Assembly (NCBI RefSeq): GCF_900094585.1
Contig: NZ_FMAG01000007.1
Location: 291,552-355,551, forward strand
Length of the DNA stretch: 64,000 bases
Source of the DNA: Martinezella multihospitum
GTDB lineage: Bacteria > Pseudomonadota > Alphaproteobacteria > Rhizobiales > Rhizobiaceae
Direction of reading: 5' to 3'
Of the stretch, positions 10,255-18,279 are shown in pieces (within the stretch, counting starts at the first letter, position 1; every line of letters starts with the position of its first letter). The notes beneath the pieces are model-generated. The model was given only the letters and a program-made list of their open reading frames with translations, did not search any database and was not told the origin of the DNA. The translations under genes were made by a program, and so were the position numbers.

Positions 10255-10788
10255 CTAATTGAGACCCAGAACGGAATGAACGAAATCGGCGCGTTCCTCG
10301 ACGTCGATTTTCGGCAGGATATGGACTTCATAGCCGAGCCTGGGATAGGTGGCGGTCAGCCGGTCATACTCCGCAACCGCCGCTGCAAAATCGTGTCTCC
10401 GCTCGCGATCGCCGACATAGATTTCCGGCCATGGCGGCGTCAGGAAGACATGTGTGTTGTAGCGGTGCAATCGGCCGAGCGAAGCCAGAACGGGTTCGCC
10501 CGTCAGATGTTCCAGCGCCGACGCGGCATCGATCAGCCCTCTGTCGAAAAAGATCAAGCCGGATAATTTTGCAGCCGTCTCGCGGTCGGCCAGCGAGGTG
10601 GCGATCGCCTGGCGGGCAAATGCCGGTGCGTCGACCCATGGCAGGGCCGATCCGTCGCCTTGCAATTCCTCGATGACGATGCGGCGGCCCGGTTCTTCGA
10701 CGACGTGGTGACCACGGCGCTTGAGTGCCTCAAGCAACGTCGATTTGCCGCCGCCGGAGCAGCCCGAAAGAATGATAAATCTGTCCAT
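10255..10788 (-). CDS. P-loop ATPase (AAA_28/NadR-kinase-like)
   Basis: 177-residue soluble P-loop protein. Walker A is GCSGGGKST at residues 9-17. FFDRGLIDAA near 80-90 resembles the nucleotide-kinase segment of the AAA_28 family, and FLTPPWPEIYVGDRERRHDF fits the lid region. These proteins look like small-molecule or nucleoside kinases related to the NadR kinase domain. The substrate is unknown. The gene stands between a DUF1127 gene (convergent) and a lipoprotein gene on the same strand, 75 nt downstream of the latter. Confidence 0.82.
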   Translation of the reverse strand: MDRFIILSGCSGGGKSTLLEALKRRGHHVVEEPGRRIVIEELQGDGSALPWVDAPAFARQAIATSLADRETAAKLSGLIFFDRGLIDAASALEHLTGEPVLASLGRLHRYNTHVFLTPPWPEIYVGDRERRHDFAAAVAEYDRLTATYPRLGYEVHILPKIDVEERADFVHSVLGLN

Positions 10789-10863
10789 GACAATGATCCC
10801 TGATTAGGACGGCACGTCATGCGCTGGCTGTGAGGCCTCCTTGGAAAGCCTCAGGCCATCGAC

Positions 10864-11271
10864 CTAGCTGCAAGCCTTGGAGCCGCCAGCCCAGCGATTG
10901 ACGTCGCCCGTGATGCGGCCGCCGGAAGCGCCTGACATCATCGGACCGAAGGCCTGCAGCTGCGCGGGATTGCCCTCCGCTTGCACGACGAGTGACGGCC
11001 GTCCGGTCGGATGTTTCTTGTCGACCACGAGGATGCGCGGGCGACCGGTAAAGGAGTTGAGTTCCGGAGCGAGCTGATAACTCGCGAAAGCCGGATCCGA
11101 AGACTTGAACCAGCACGCACTGGCGCTGAGCATGATACGCTCCATCGTCGACAGGGCGCTGTGATCGGTCGCGGTGATGCTCGGCGGACGCGGGCCGCAC
11201 GAGGTAACCAACAGCCCAAGCATCGCGATGGCAGCGGCGGAATAAAGTCCTGTCGGGAGGCGAGGGCGCAT
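10864..11271 (-). CDS. Small lipoprotein, unknown function
   Basis: 135-residue predicted lipoprotein. The signal segment LYSAAAIAMLGLLVTSC ends in a lipobox with Cys near residue 25. The mature part has three further cysteine-containing positions and no recognised domain. The ATG at 11271 is preferred over the in-frame TTG just upstream because GGAAAGAAATTG precedes it. It lies about 120 nt downstream of purQ on the same strand, so read-through from the purine operon is possible. Confidence 0.7.
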   Translation of the reverse strand: MRPRLPTGLYSAAAIAMLGLLVTSCGPRPPSITATDHSALSTMERIMLSASACWFKSSDPAFASYQLAPELNSFTGRPRILVVDKKHPTGRPSLVVQAEGNPAQLQAFGPMMSGASGGRITGDVNRWAGGSKACS

Positions 11272-11393
11272 CAATTTCTTTCCAATGAGGCGATTAGGGC
11301 TGATCTGCCAAAGTTTGCCGGGTCGCTTTCCGGCGCCCTGCTGTTCTATACAACGACGCCGATTTTATGGTTCCGATAGTGGGTTGGCCGTTA

Positions 11394-12065
11394 TCAGGCT
11401 GCAACGACGCCGAGCGCGGAAGCGAAGAGGCCACGGCCATCGCTGCCGCCATGGGCTGCCTCGATCAGATTTTCCGGATGCGGCATCATGCCGAGCACGT
11501 TACCCTTGGCGTTCATGACGCCGGCGATGTCGTTGACCGAGCCGTTCGGGTTGGTGCCTTCGGCATAGCGGAAGACCACCTGGCCGTTGTCTTCAATCGC
11601 CTTCAGCGTTTCGGCATCGGCGAAATAGTTGCCATCATGATGCGCGACCGGGCTGCGGATGATCTGGCCCTTGGCATAGGCGGCGGTGAAATCCGTCTCC
11701 GCATTGACGATTTCCAGCTTCACTTCGCGGCAGACGAATTTCAGCGAGGCATTGCGCATCAGGGCGCCCGGCAGCATGCCGGCTTCGAGCAGGATCTGGA
11801 AACCGTTGCAGACGCCCAAAACCTTGACGCCCTTGTCGGCCTTGTCCTTGATTGCCTGCATGATCGGCATGCGGGCGGCAATCGCGCCGCAGCGTAGGTA
11901 ATCGCCGTAGGAGAAGCCGCCGGGAATGACGATCAGGTCGACATCCGGAATCTCGGTTTCCGTCTGCCAGACTGTCACCGGCGCCTGACCGGAAATCTTG
12001 GTCAGCGCTGCGATCATGTCGCGATCACGGTTGAGGCCGGGGAGTTGGACGACTGCTGATTTCAT
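11394..12065 (-). CDS. purQ: Phosphoribosylformylglycinamidine synthase subunit PurQ
   Basis: 223-residue class I glutamine amidotransferase that feeds ammonia to PurL. The nucleophile elbow GVCNGFQ puts Cys86 at the expected place. PGGFSYGDYLRCG is the oxyanion segment, and the catalytic His/Glu pair is in MMPHPENL near residues 197-204. The start at 12065 gives the canonical MKSAVVQLPGLNRD; an in-frame extension upstream to 12320 is antisense-like sequence and overlaps purS. It follows purS by 103 nt. Confidence 0.98.
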   Translation of the reverse strand: MKSAVVQLPGLNRDRDMIAALTKISGQAPVTVWQTETEIPDVDLIVIPGGFSYGDYLRCGAIAARMPIMQAIKDKADKGVKVLGVCNGFQILLEAGMLPGALMRNASLKFVCREVKLEIVNAETDFTAAYAKGQIIRSPVAHHDGNYFADAETLKAIEDNGQVVFRYAEGTNPNGSVNDIAGVMNAKGNVLGMMPHPENLIEAAHGGSDGRGLFASALGVVAA

Positions 12066-12168
12066 GATGCTGTTCCCGCAATAGGCAAAGGGATAATCGC
12101 TGGAAGTGCTTCGTGAGCCATACTCCATTGCCTCAGACAAAGGAAGAATGGCTCGCGAAAGAGGACAA

Positions 12169-12411
12169 TCAGTCGATCGAAATGCTGAAGTTCTCGATGA
12201 CCGTATTGGCGAGAAGCTTTTCGCACATGGCCTTGAGATCGGCTTCGGCCTTGTTCTTGTCGGTGCCTTCCAGCTCGAGATCGAAGACCTTGCCCTGGCG
12301 GACCTGATGGACGCCGTCAAAGCCGAGTGCGCCGAGCGCGCCTTCGATTGCCTTGCCCTGCGGATCGAGAACGCCGTTCTTCAGCGTGACGGTTACACGA
12401 GCCTTGATCAC
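12169..12411 (-). CDS. purS: Phosphoribosylformylglycinamidine synthase subunit PurS
   Basis: 80-residue PurS, the small structural subunit that bridges PurQ and PurL. It begins MIKARVTVTLKNGVLDPQG, the standard N-terminus with the DPQG turn, and continues with the conserved KNKAEADLKAMCEKLLAN helix. Length matches the family. It begins 17 nt after purC on the same strand, consistent with a purC-purS-purQ operon. Confidence 0.97.
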   Translation of the reverse strand: MIKARVTVTLKNGVLDPQGKAIEGALGALGFDGVHQVRQGKVFDLELEGTDKNKAEADLKAMCEKLLANTVIENFSISID

Positions 12412-12428
12412 GATTGTCCTTCCTGAAC

Positions 12429-13193
12429 TTACTTGACGAGAACCGGTCCCGTGCCGCGCACGGGTTCGTTTTCATTGATGATGCCGAGACGGCGAGCCAC
12501 TTCCGAATAAGCTTCCAGCAGGCCGCCCATGTCGCGACGGAAGCGGTCCTTGTCCATCTTTTCCCGGGTTTCGATATCCCAGAGACGGCAGCTGTCCGGC
12601 GAGATTTCGTCGGCGAGGATGATGCGCATCATGTCGCCTTCGAACAGGCGGCCGCATTCGATCTTGAAATCGACGAGCTGGATGCCGACGCCGAGGAAGA
12701 GGCCGGTCATGAAATCGTTGACGCGGATGGCAAGCGCCATGATGTCATCGAGCTCGGCCGGATTTGCCCAGCCGAAGGCCGTGATATGCTCCTCGGAGAC
12801 CATCGGGTCTTCGAGCGCATCCGACTTGTAATAGAATTCGATGATCGAGCGCGGTAGCACCACGCCTTCCTCGATACCGAGGCGCTTGGAGAGCGAGCCG
12901 GCAGCAACATTGCGCACGACGATCTCGAGCGGAATCATCTCCACTTCCTTGATCAACTGCTCGCGCATGTTGAGGCGACGGATGAAATGGGTGGGAATGC
13001 CGATCTTGTTCAGATGGCTGAAGATATATTCGCAGATGCGATTGTTCAGAACGCCCTTGCCATCGATGACTTCGTGCTTCTTCTTGTTGAAGGCGGTGGC
13101 GTCGTCCTTGAAGAACTGGATCAGCGTGCCCGGCTCAGGCCCCTCGTAAAGGATCTTGGCCTTGCCCTCGTAAATACGGCGGCGACGGTTCAT
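12429..13193 (-). CDS. purC: SAICAR synthase PurC
   Basis: 254-residue phosphoribosylaminoimidazole-succinocarboxamide synthase, which joins CAIR and aspartate using ATP. It starts MNRRRRIYEGKAKILYEG; the family signature LPRSIIEFYYKSD is near residue 115-127, and DFKIECGR follows near 190. The start at 13193 is chosen by family N-terminus; an open extension to 13259 covers the promoter element described separately. First gene of the purC-purS-purQ run. Confidence 0.98.
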   Translation of the reverse strand: MNRRRRIYEGKAKILYEGPEPGTLIQFFKDDATAFNKKKHEVIDGKGVLNNRICEYIFSHLNKIGIPTHFIRRLNMREQLIKEVEMIPLEIVVRNVAAGSLSKRLGIEEGVVLPRSIIEFYYKSDALEDPMVSEEHITAFGWANPAELDDIMALAIRVNDFMTGLFLGVGIQLVDFKIECGRLFEGDMMRIILADEISPDSCRLWDIETREKMDKDRFRRDMGGLLEAYSEVARRLGIINENEPVRGTGPVLVK

Positions 13194-13248
13194 TGGTATT
13201 GTTCTCTGTCTTTGGCGCTCATGGGACAGCGCAAGTGGATCGTATGTG

Positions 13249-13284
13249 GGCGTCCCCATAACGGATAAGAAGCGAATTCACAAT
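13249..13284 (-). promoter_or_regulatory. Two-box purine promoter/operator before purC
   Basis: On the minus strand this reads ATTGTGA (13278-13284), 16 nt, then TTATGGGGACGCC (13249-13261), ending 55 nt before the purC start. The same two boxes at the same spacing occur before purB at 16908-16943. The first box could serve as a -35 and TTATGG as part of a -10, but conservation extends beyond the -10 to GGGGRCGCC, which hints at an operator. Confidence 0.6.
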
Positions 13285-13459
13285 CCGCCTGCGCCTCCTT
13301 CCTCGGAATTCCGGCCTTGGCGGGGCGCCAATGCGAGATTCGGGGTCCAGTCATGGCCTGTTTTACAGGCTTTTCTCTGACGATGGAATGAAGGTGCCCG
13401 GTACTTCACAGGCTAATGGGGCGAGGCATGCCTCTATCCATCGTCACTCATCCATAATA

Positions 13460-14014
13460 CTACGGCTTCAGCTGGCTGAGAAACTTCGAAAAGACCATGG
13501 TGCCCTCCGGCCACGGTCCGTGGCCGGATTCGGTATTGATATGGCCGGATTCGCCGGCATCGATCAGCAGCGAGCCCCAGCTGTTGGCAATATCGTCCGC
13601 ATGTTCATAGGTGCCGAAGGGATCGTTGCGGCTGGCAATGGTGATCGACGGGAACGGCAGCGGATCGCGCGGATAGGGACCGAAGGTCATCAGATGCTTT
13701 GGCCGGATGCCGGGATTGGCGACATCCGGAGGCGCGACGAGGAAGGCGCCTGCGACCTTGTTGCGGAAATGCGGGATCGCATGGATCACCGAGGGAACGC
13801 CGAGCGAATGCGCGACCAGCACGACGGGCTTGTCCGAGGCATTCACCTCCTCGGCAATGCGGGCCACCCAATCGTCGCGCACGGGCTTCGACCATTCCGC
13901 CTGTTCCACGCGCCGTGCGGTCGAGAGCTTCTGCTCCCAGCGCGTCTGCCAGTGGTCGGGGCCGGAATTCGTATAGCCGGGGATGATGAGGATGTTTGCG
14001 TCGGAGGCTTTCAT
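13460..14014 (-). CDS. RBBP9/YdeN-type alpha/beta hydrolase
   Basis: 184-residue small serine hydrolase. It begins with the family's IIPGYTNSGPDHWQTRWE, has the nucleophile elbow VAHSLGV with Ser near residue 70, NDPFGTYEHA for the acid, and GHINTESGHGPWPEG carrying the His near 160-173. These features match the RBBP9/YdeN family (DUF1234-like serine hydrolases), whose substrates are generally unknown. The start at 14014 avoids an unsupported 21-residue extension. It is divergent from the DUF2189 gene. Confidence 0.88.
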   Translation of the reverse strand: MKASDANILIIPGYTNSGPDHWQTRWEQKLSTARRVEQAEWSKPVRDDWVARIAEEVNASDKPVVLVAHSLGVPSVIHAIPHFRNKVAGAFLVAPPDVANPGIRPKHLMTFGPYPRDPLPFPSITIASRNDPFGTYEHADDIANSWGSLLIDAGESGHINTESGHGPWPEGTMVFSKFLSQLKP

Positions 14015-14182
14015 GATTTCGCCGATGTGGAAAAGGGGAGCCCAACTGTCAAGGGAAAAAGGCGACAATTGTGGCAAAATTTGCTAGGATTGCCGTTGCC
14101 GGTAGCGAATGACGATGTCGGCAACCATCTTGCCGCCATTCTGCACCGCCAGCCGAGCACCACGGTTGAGGAGGAGAGCATT

Positions 14183-14983
14183 ATGACGACCTTTCACGTC
14201 ATGGCCGGAGCGGACCACACTTTTACGCGTCCCGCCATCCGAAAGATCGGTATCGCCGATCTCGTCGATGCCCTGAAGATGGGGCTGGACGATTTCAGCG
14301 AAAAGCCATCGCATTATGTCTTTCTGTGCCTGATGTATCCGATTGCCGGCATCGCGCTGGCGATCTGGAGCACCGACCAGAATTTGCTGCCATTGCTGTT
14401 TCCGCTGATGTCCGGCTTCGCTCTGCTCGGGCCGCTGGCCGCAATCGGTCTCTACGAGATCAGCCGGAGACGGGAAAAGGGACTGGATACGTCATGGAGC
14501 CATGCGTTCGACGTCCGTTTCTCGCCGGCCTTGCCGTCGATCATCGTCGCCGGCCTGATGCTGTTCGGCCTGTTCATCGTCTGGCTCTTCGTGGCACAGA
14601 GCATCTACTTCACCTACTTCGGCGATGGTGTCCCTCCGACGCTTTCATCCTTCGCGTCGAGCGTGCTGACGACGCGCGAGGGCATGGCGATGATGCTTTG
14701 GGGCGACCTGATCGGCTTCCTCTTCGCTCTCGTCGCGCTGGTGACAACGGTCGTTACGTTCCAGCTGCTGCTGGATCGTGACGTCGGTGTGGTCGCCGCG
14801 ATCGATGCGAGCATCCGGGCGACGCTGACCAATCCGGTGCCGATCGCGGTCTGGGGCCTGATCGTGGCGGTGCTGCTCGTCATCGGGACAATCCCGATCT
14901 TTGCCGGGCTGGCGGTCGTCATGCCTATTCTCGGTCACGCATCCTGGCATCTTTATCGCAAGCTGATTGTGACCGAAGGCTAG
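14183..14983 (+). CDS. DUF2189 integral membrane protein
   Basis: 266-residue inner-membrane protein with about six transmembrane segments. The N-terminus contains the DUF2189 hallmark (RKIGIADLVDALKMGLDDF), followed by paired helices and a large loop around residues 145-165. The start at 14183 follows GAGGAGAGCATT, a strong ribosome-binding site; the same frame is open far upstream but without family similarity. Function of the family is unknown; some members sit near cytochrome oxidase genes, which is not the case here. Confidence 0.88.
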   Translation: MTTFHVMAGADHTFTRPAIRKIGIADLVDALKMGLDDFSEKPSHYVFLCLMYPIAGIALAIWSTDQNLLPLLFPLMSGFALLGPLAAIGLYEISRRREKGLDTSWSHAFDVRFSPALPSIIVAGLMLFGLFIVWLFVAQSIYFTYFGDGVPPTLSSFASSVLTTREGMAMMLWGDLIGFLFALVALVTTVVTFQLLLDRDVGVVAAIDASIRATLTNPVPIAVWGLIVAVLLVIGTIPIFAGLAVVMPILGHASWHLYRKLIVTEG

Positions 14984-15069
14984 AAGAAGCCGGCATATGC
15001 GGAAGCCGTCATCATTGGAACCGCGGCACGGTTTCTTACGTTGATCCGCATCATCAGGAGATGCGGATC

Positions 15070-15585
15070 ATGGCGCGGCTTACGCATATTTTCACCCGTT
15101 TCGCAGTTGTTGTTTCGGAATGGACCGGCAAGCCGGCCATCTTCGTGCTTGCCCTGTTCTCCGTCGCTCTCTGGGGCTCTACCGGGCCGATCTTCGGTTA
15201 CTCGGACACATGGCAGCTGGTCATCAACACCAGCACAACGATCGTCACCTTCCTGATGGTTTTCCTGCTCCAGAATGCGCAGACGCGCGATACGCGGGCC
15301 ATCCAGGCCAAGCTCAACGAACTCATCCTGACGAGTGCGGCTGAGAACCGCTTTGTCGGGATCGAGAATCTCGATGAAGAGGATCTGAAGCACCTCGACC
15401 GGCTAGTTGAGAAGGCGGCAAAGCGCCATCATGAACAACATCAGGGCAAGGCTGGCGAGAGCATCGAGCATGATCGCGCTATCGCGGCCAAATCCGCCAA
15501 CAAAAGAAAGAGGCGGCGCGTCAGCCGCACCGCCTCAGGAAAAGCGCAATCGAAAGCGGGAAATTCTAGCCGAAAACCCGCTTGA
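15070..15585 (+). CDS. Low-affinity iron permease family protein
   Basis: 171-residue protein of the low-affinity iron permease family (PF04120). Two transmembrane segments lie at about 20-37 and 50-68, followed by the signature LLQNAQTRDTRAIQAKLNELI. The C-terminal ~55 residues are highly basic and low-complexity. A second in-frame ATG at 15061 abuts the AGGAG motif with no spacing, so the ATG at 15070 is preferred. Actual iron transport by such small proteins is not established. The last 20 bp overlap the end of purB on the other strand, and the purB terminator is embedded in this gene. Confidence 0.82.
   Translation: MARLTHIFTRFAVVVSEWTGKPAIFVLALFSVALWGSTGPIFGYSDTWQLVINTSTTIVTFLMVFLLQNAQTRDTRAIQAKLNELILTSAAENRFVGIENLDEEDLKHLDRLVEKAAKRHHEQHQGKAGESIEHDRAIAAKSANKRKRRRVSRTASGKAQSKAGNSSRKPA
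15500..15536 (-). terminator. purB terminator inside the opposing CDS
   Basis: On the minus strand GAGGCGG pairs with CCGCCTC (outer stem ends 15536 and 15510), extended by a wobble and GCG/CGC to about 11 bp around a GCTGA loop, followed by TTTCTTTTG. It starts 30 nt after the purB stop and lies within the coding region of the plus-strand iron permease gene. Confidence 0.8.
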
Positions 15586-16867
15586 AGATCGTGTCGACAT
15601 GCTTGGTATGATAGCCGAGGTCGAACTTTTCGCGGATATCTGCTTCCGAAAGGGCGGCGCGCACTTCTTGATCGGCCAGCAGTTCCTCGAGGAAGTCCTT
15701 GCCTTCCTCCCAGACCTTCATGGCGTTGCGCTGGACCAGGCGATAGGAATCCTCGCGGGAAACGCCGGCCTGGGTCAGCGCCAGCAGCACTCGCTGCGAA
15801 TGAACAAGTCCGCGGAACTTGTTCAGATTCTTCATCATATTGTCCGGATAGACGAGCAGTTTGTCGATGACGCTGGTGATGCGGGCGAGCGCGAAATCGA
15901 GCGTGACGGTCGCATCGGGACCGATCATGCGCTCAACGGACGAGTGCGAGATATCGCGCTCATGCCAGAGAGCGACATTCTCCATCGCCGGGATCGAGTA
16001 GGAGCGGACCATGCGGGCGAGGCCCGTCAGGTTTTCCGTCAACACCGGATTGCGCTTGTGCGGCATGGCGGAAGAGCCCTTCTGGCCCGGAGAGAAATAT
16101 TCCTCCGCTTCCAGGACTTCGGTGCGCTGCAGATGGCGGATTTCGGTGGCGAGACGCTCGATCGACGAGGCGACGACGCCAAGCGTGGCGAAAAACATCG
16201 CATGACGGTCGCGCGGGATGACCTGCGTGGAGACAGGCTCCGGCTTCAGGCCGAGGGCGGCCGCGACATGTTCCTCGACGCGCGGATCGATATTGGCGAA
16301 GGTGCCGACGGCGCCCGAGATGGCGCAGGTTGCGACTTCCTCACGGGCGGCGATCAGGCGCTGCTTGCAGCGCTCGAATTCGGCATAGGCGAGCGCCAGC
16401 TTGACGCCGAAGGTGGTGGGCTCGGCATGGATGCCATGTGAGCGGCCTATCGTGACGGTGTCCTTGTGCTCGAAGGCACGGCGCTTCAGGGCTTCCAGCA
16501 GCTTGTCGATATCGGCGATGAGCAGGTCGCTGGCGCGCACGAGCTGGACGTTGAAGCAGGTATCGAGAACGTCCGAGGAGGTCATGCCCTGGTGGACGAA
16601 ACGGGCATCCGGCCCGACGATTTCGGCCAGATGCGTCAGGAAGGCGATGACGTCGTGCTTGGTGACCGCTTCGATCTCATCGATGCGAGCAACGTCGAAC
16701 GTGGCCTTGCCGCCCTTTTCCCAGATGGTATCTGCTGCAGACTTCGGAATGACGCCGAGTGCCGCCAGCGCGTCACAGGCATGGGCCTCGATCTCGAACC
16801 AGATACGGAACTTGGTTTCGGGAGACCAGATGGCGACCATTTCCGGTCGGGAGTAGCGCGGGATCAT
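15566..16867 (-). CDS. purB: Adenylosuccinate lyase PurB
   Basis: 433-residue lyase acting twice in purine synthesis: SAICAR to AICAR and adenylosuccinate to AMP. Family signature SSAMPHKRNP is near residue 265, with the catalytic Ser loop, and TSSDVLDTCFNVQL carries the substrate-binding TSSD. The catalytic His lies in IGRSHGIHAEPTTFG. The start at 16867 gives the conserved MIPRYSRPEM. The promoter holds a two-box element shared with purC, with tandem 16-bp repeats immediately upstream. Separated from the other pur genes by 2.4 kb but on the same strand. Confidence 0.98.
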   Translation of the reverse strand: MIPRYSRPEMVAIWSPETKFRIWFEIEAHACDALAALGVIPKSAADTIWEKGGKATFDVARIDEIEAVTKHDVIAFLTHLAEIVGPDARFVHQGMTSSDVLDTCFNVQLVRASDLLIADIDKLLEALKRRAFEHKDTVTIGRSHGIHAEPTTFGVKLALAYAEFERCKQRLIAAREEVATCAISGAVGTFANIDPRVEEHVAAALGLKPEPVSTQVIPRDRHAMFFATLGVVASSIERLATEIRHLQRTEVLEAEEYFSPGQKGSSAMPHKRNPVLTENLTGLARMVRSYSIPAMENVALWHERDISHSSVERMIGPDATVTLDFALARITSVIDKLLVYPDNMMKNLNKFRGLVHSQRVLLALTQAGVSREDSYRLVQRNAMKVWEEGKDFLEELLADQEVRAALSEADIREKFDLGYHTKHVDTIFKRVFG

Positions 16868-16907
16868 AGGCTCAAAGCTTTCTTGGCTAACGGGACAAGG
16901 AGAACTT

Positions 16908-16943
16908 GGCGCCCCCATAACAAAGACGGGCGGTAATCACAAT
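16908..16943 (-). promoter_or_regulatory. Two-box purine promoter/operator before purB
   Basis: On the minus strand this reads ATTGTGA (16937-16943), 16 nt, then TTATGGGGGCGCC (16908-16920), ending 40 nt before the purB start. It matches the element before purC in 7/7 and 12/13 positions with identical spacing, while the spacers are unrelated. Confidence 0.6.
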
Positions 16944-16985
16944 GTTTCATGGGCACAATGTTTAGCGGGCACAAGGTTTGTCGTA
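16938..16985. repeat. Three tandem 16-bp imperfect repeats upstream of purB
   Basis: Copies are CACAATGTTTCATGGG (16938-16953), CACAATGTTTAGCGGG (16954-16969) and CACAAGGTTTGTCGTA (16970-16985). The first copy includes the ATTGTG box of the purB promoter element, so the repeats multiply that box upstream. Confidence 0.75.
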
Positions 16986-17003
16986 CCGATCTTCCGCGGG
17001 GCT

Positions 17004-17525
17004 TCAATGCGCCCGTCGCGCAAGATAGGCCGAAACGACGGTCAGGCATAGCAGGCCGAATGGCAGAAACAGGGAGAGGCCGAGGACGGCGAACTGGTAG
17101 ACGGCACTGGCGCCGGTGAACAGGAACTGGAACGTCCAGATAAGTGAACCGAACGGCGCATGCCAGCGCGAATAGAACCAGCGATAGTCCATGGCGAAGA
17201 GGAAGGCTGTCATCGCCGCGGTGCCGATGGAGAGAGCCAGAAAGAAGGCGGCAAAACGCACGCTGGTCGGTCGCCGGCGGGCAAAACGCCGGGTCAGCGG
17301 CACAAGGATGGGCCAGGAGAGGGCGCCGCCAAAGAAATAGACGAGGGTGAGGGTGGTGATGTGGCTGGTCAGCAGCCCGTTGCGCAGATAGAGCGCCATG
17401 ATCGCAGAGGCGGCCATGGTCGCGCCCCAGCAGAGCGCACCGCCCAGAACTTCCAGGCAATGCGAGGCGACGGTCCGTGTCCGGCCCGTCGCGATGAAGG
17501 CATTGGTCGGATTAGTTTGATCCAA
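17004..17525 (-). CDS. Four-span membrane protein, unknown function
   Basis: 173-residue protein with about four transmembrane segments (ALCWGATMAASAIMALYL, a second near residues 60-80, a third near 93-112 and a fourth near 140-163), and a basic loop RRFARRRPTS. No family recognised. There is no ATG in the sensible region. A TTG at 17523-17525 is preceded by GAGG at 5 nt and overlaps the rpe stop by 14 bp, implying translational coupling. The frame remains open to an ATG at 17613, inside rpe, which is less likely. It lies between rpe and purB on the same strand. Confidence 0.65.
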   Translation of the reverse strand: MDQTNPTNAFIATGRTRTVASHCLEVLGGALCWGATMAASAIMALYLRNGLLTSHITTLTLVYFFGGALSWPILVPLTRRFARRRPTSVRFAAFFLALSIGTAAMTAFLFAMDYRWFYSRWHAPFGSLIWTFQFLFTGASAVYQFAVLGLSLFLPFGLLCLTVVSAYLARRAH

Positions 17526-18198
17526 CGCGGCCTCGTTCGGCGGCCGCCCGGAGATCACCGATCGTTTGCCGGTAGGCTTCGACCGATTCGCCCTTGAAGA
17601 TCGCCGAACCAGCAACGAGGACGTTGGCGCCGGACGCGGTGATCAGAGGGGCCGTTTCAACGGAGACGCCGCCGTCGACTTCCAGTTCGATCGGGCGGTC
17701 ACCGATCAGGGACTTGGCGTTGCGGATCTTGTCGGCCATAGCTGGAATGAACTTCTGGCCGCCGAAGCCCGGATTGACCGACATGATCAGGATCAGGTCG
17801 ATATCGTCGAGCACGTTTTCCAGCACGGAAAGCGGCGTTGCCGGGTTGAGGGTGACGCCGACCTTCTTGCCGAGATGGCGGATTGTCTGAAGCGAGCGAT
17901 GCAGATGCACGCCGGCTTCGGCGTGAACCGTGATGCGGTCGCAGCCGGCCTTGGCGAAGGCTTCGAGATAGGGATCGGCCGGCGAGATCATCAGGTGGCA
18001 GTCGAAGGTGGCAGTGGTGTAAGGGCGCAGCGCCTTGATGACATCGGCGCCGAAGGAGATGTTCGGCACGAAATGGCCATCCATAACGTCGAGGTGGATC
18101 CAATCGGCTCCGGCTTCGGTCACATCCTTGACTTCCTGCCCGAGCTTGGCGAAGTCAGCTGCGAGGATGGAAGGGGCAATGCGGATCGGCAAGGTCAT
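17512..18198 (-). CDS. rpe: Ribulose-phosphate 3-epimerase
   Basis: 228-residue TIM-barrel enzyme that interconverts ribulose 5-phosphate and xylulose 5-phosphate in the pentose phosphate pathway and Calvin cycle. It starts MTLPIRIAPSILAADFAKLG. Metal-binding and catalytic segments are visible: HLDVMDGHFVPNISFG, DCHLMI, SVNPGFGGQKFI and EVDGGVS. The ATG at 18198 follows TTGGAG. Length is normal. The downstream membrane protein overlaps its 3' end. Confidence 0.98.
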   Translation of the reverse strand: MTLPIRIAPSILAADFAKLGQEVKDVTEAGADWIHLDVMDGHFVPNISFGADVIKALRPYTTATFDCHLMISPADPYLEAFAKAGCDRITVHAEAGVHLHRSLQTIRHLGKKVGVTLNPATPLSVLENVLDDIDLILIMSVNPGFGGQKFIPAMADKIRNAKSLIGDRPIELEVDGGVSVETAPLITASGANVLVAGSAIFKGESVEAYRQTIGDLRAAAERGRVGSN

Positions 18199-18279
18199 AG
18201 ATAGCTGAGCTCCAACTGATTTTTTCGCGCCTGAGTTACCACCGCTACGGTAGGCAAACAACCGCCCGAACGGATCGTC

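Noticed and set aside
12066..12320. N-terminal extension of purQ
   Set aside because: Overlaps purS on the same strand in another frame and has no similarity to PurQ.
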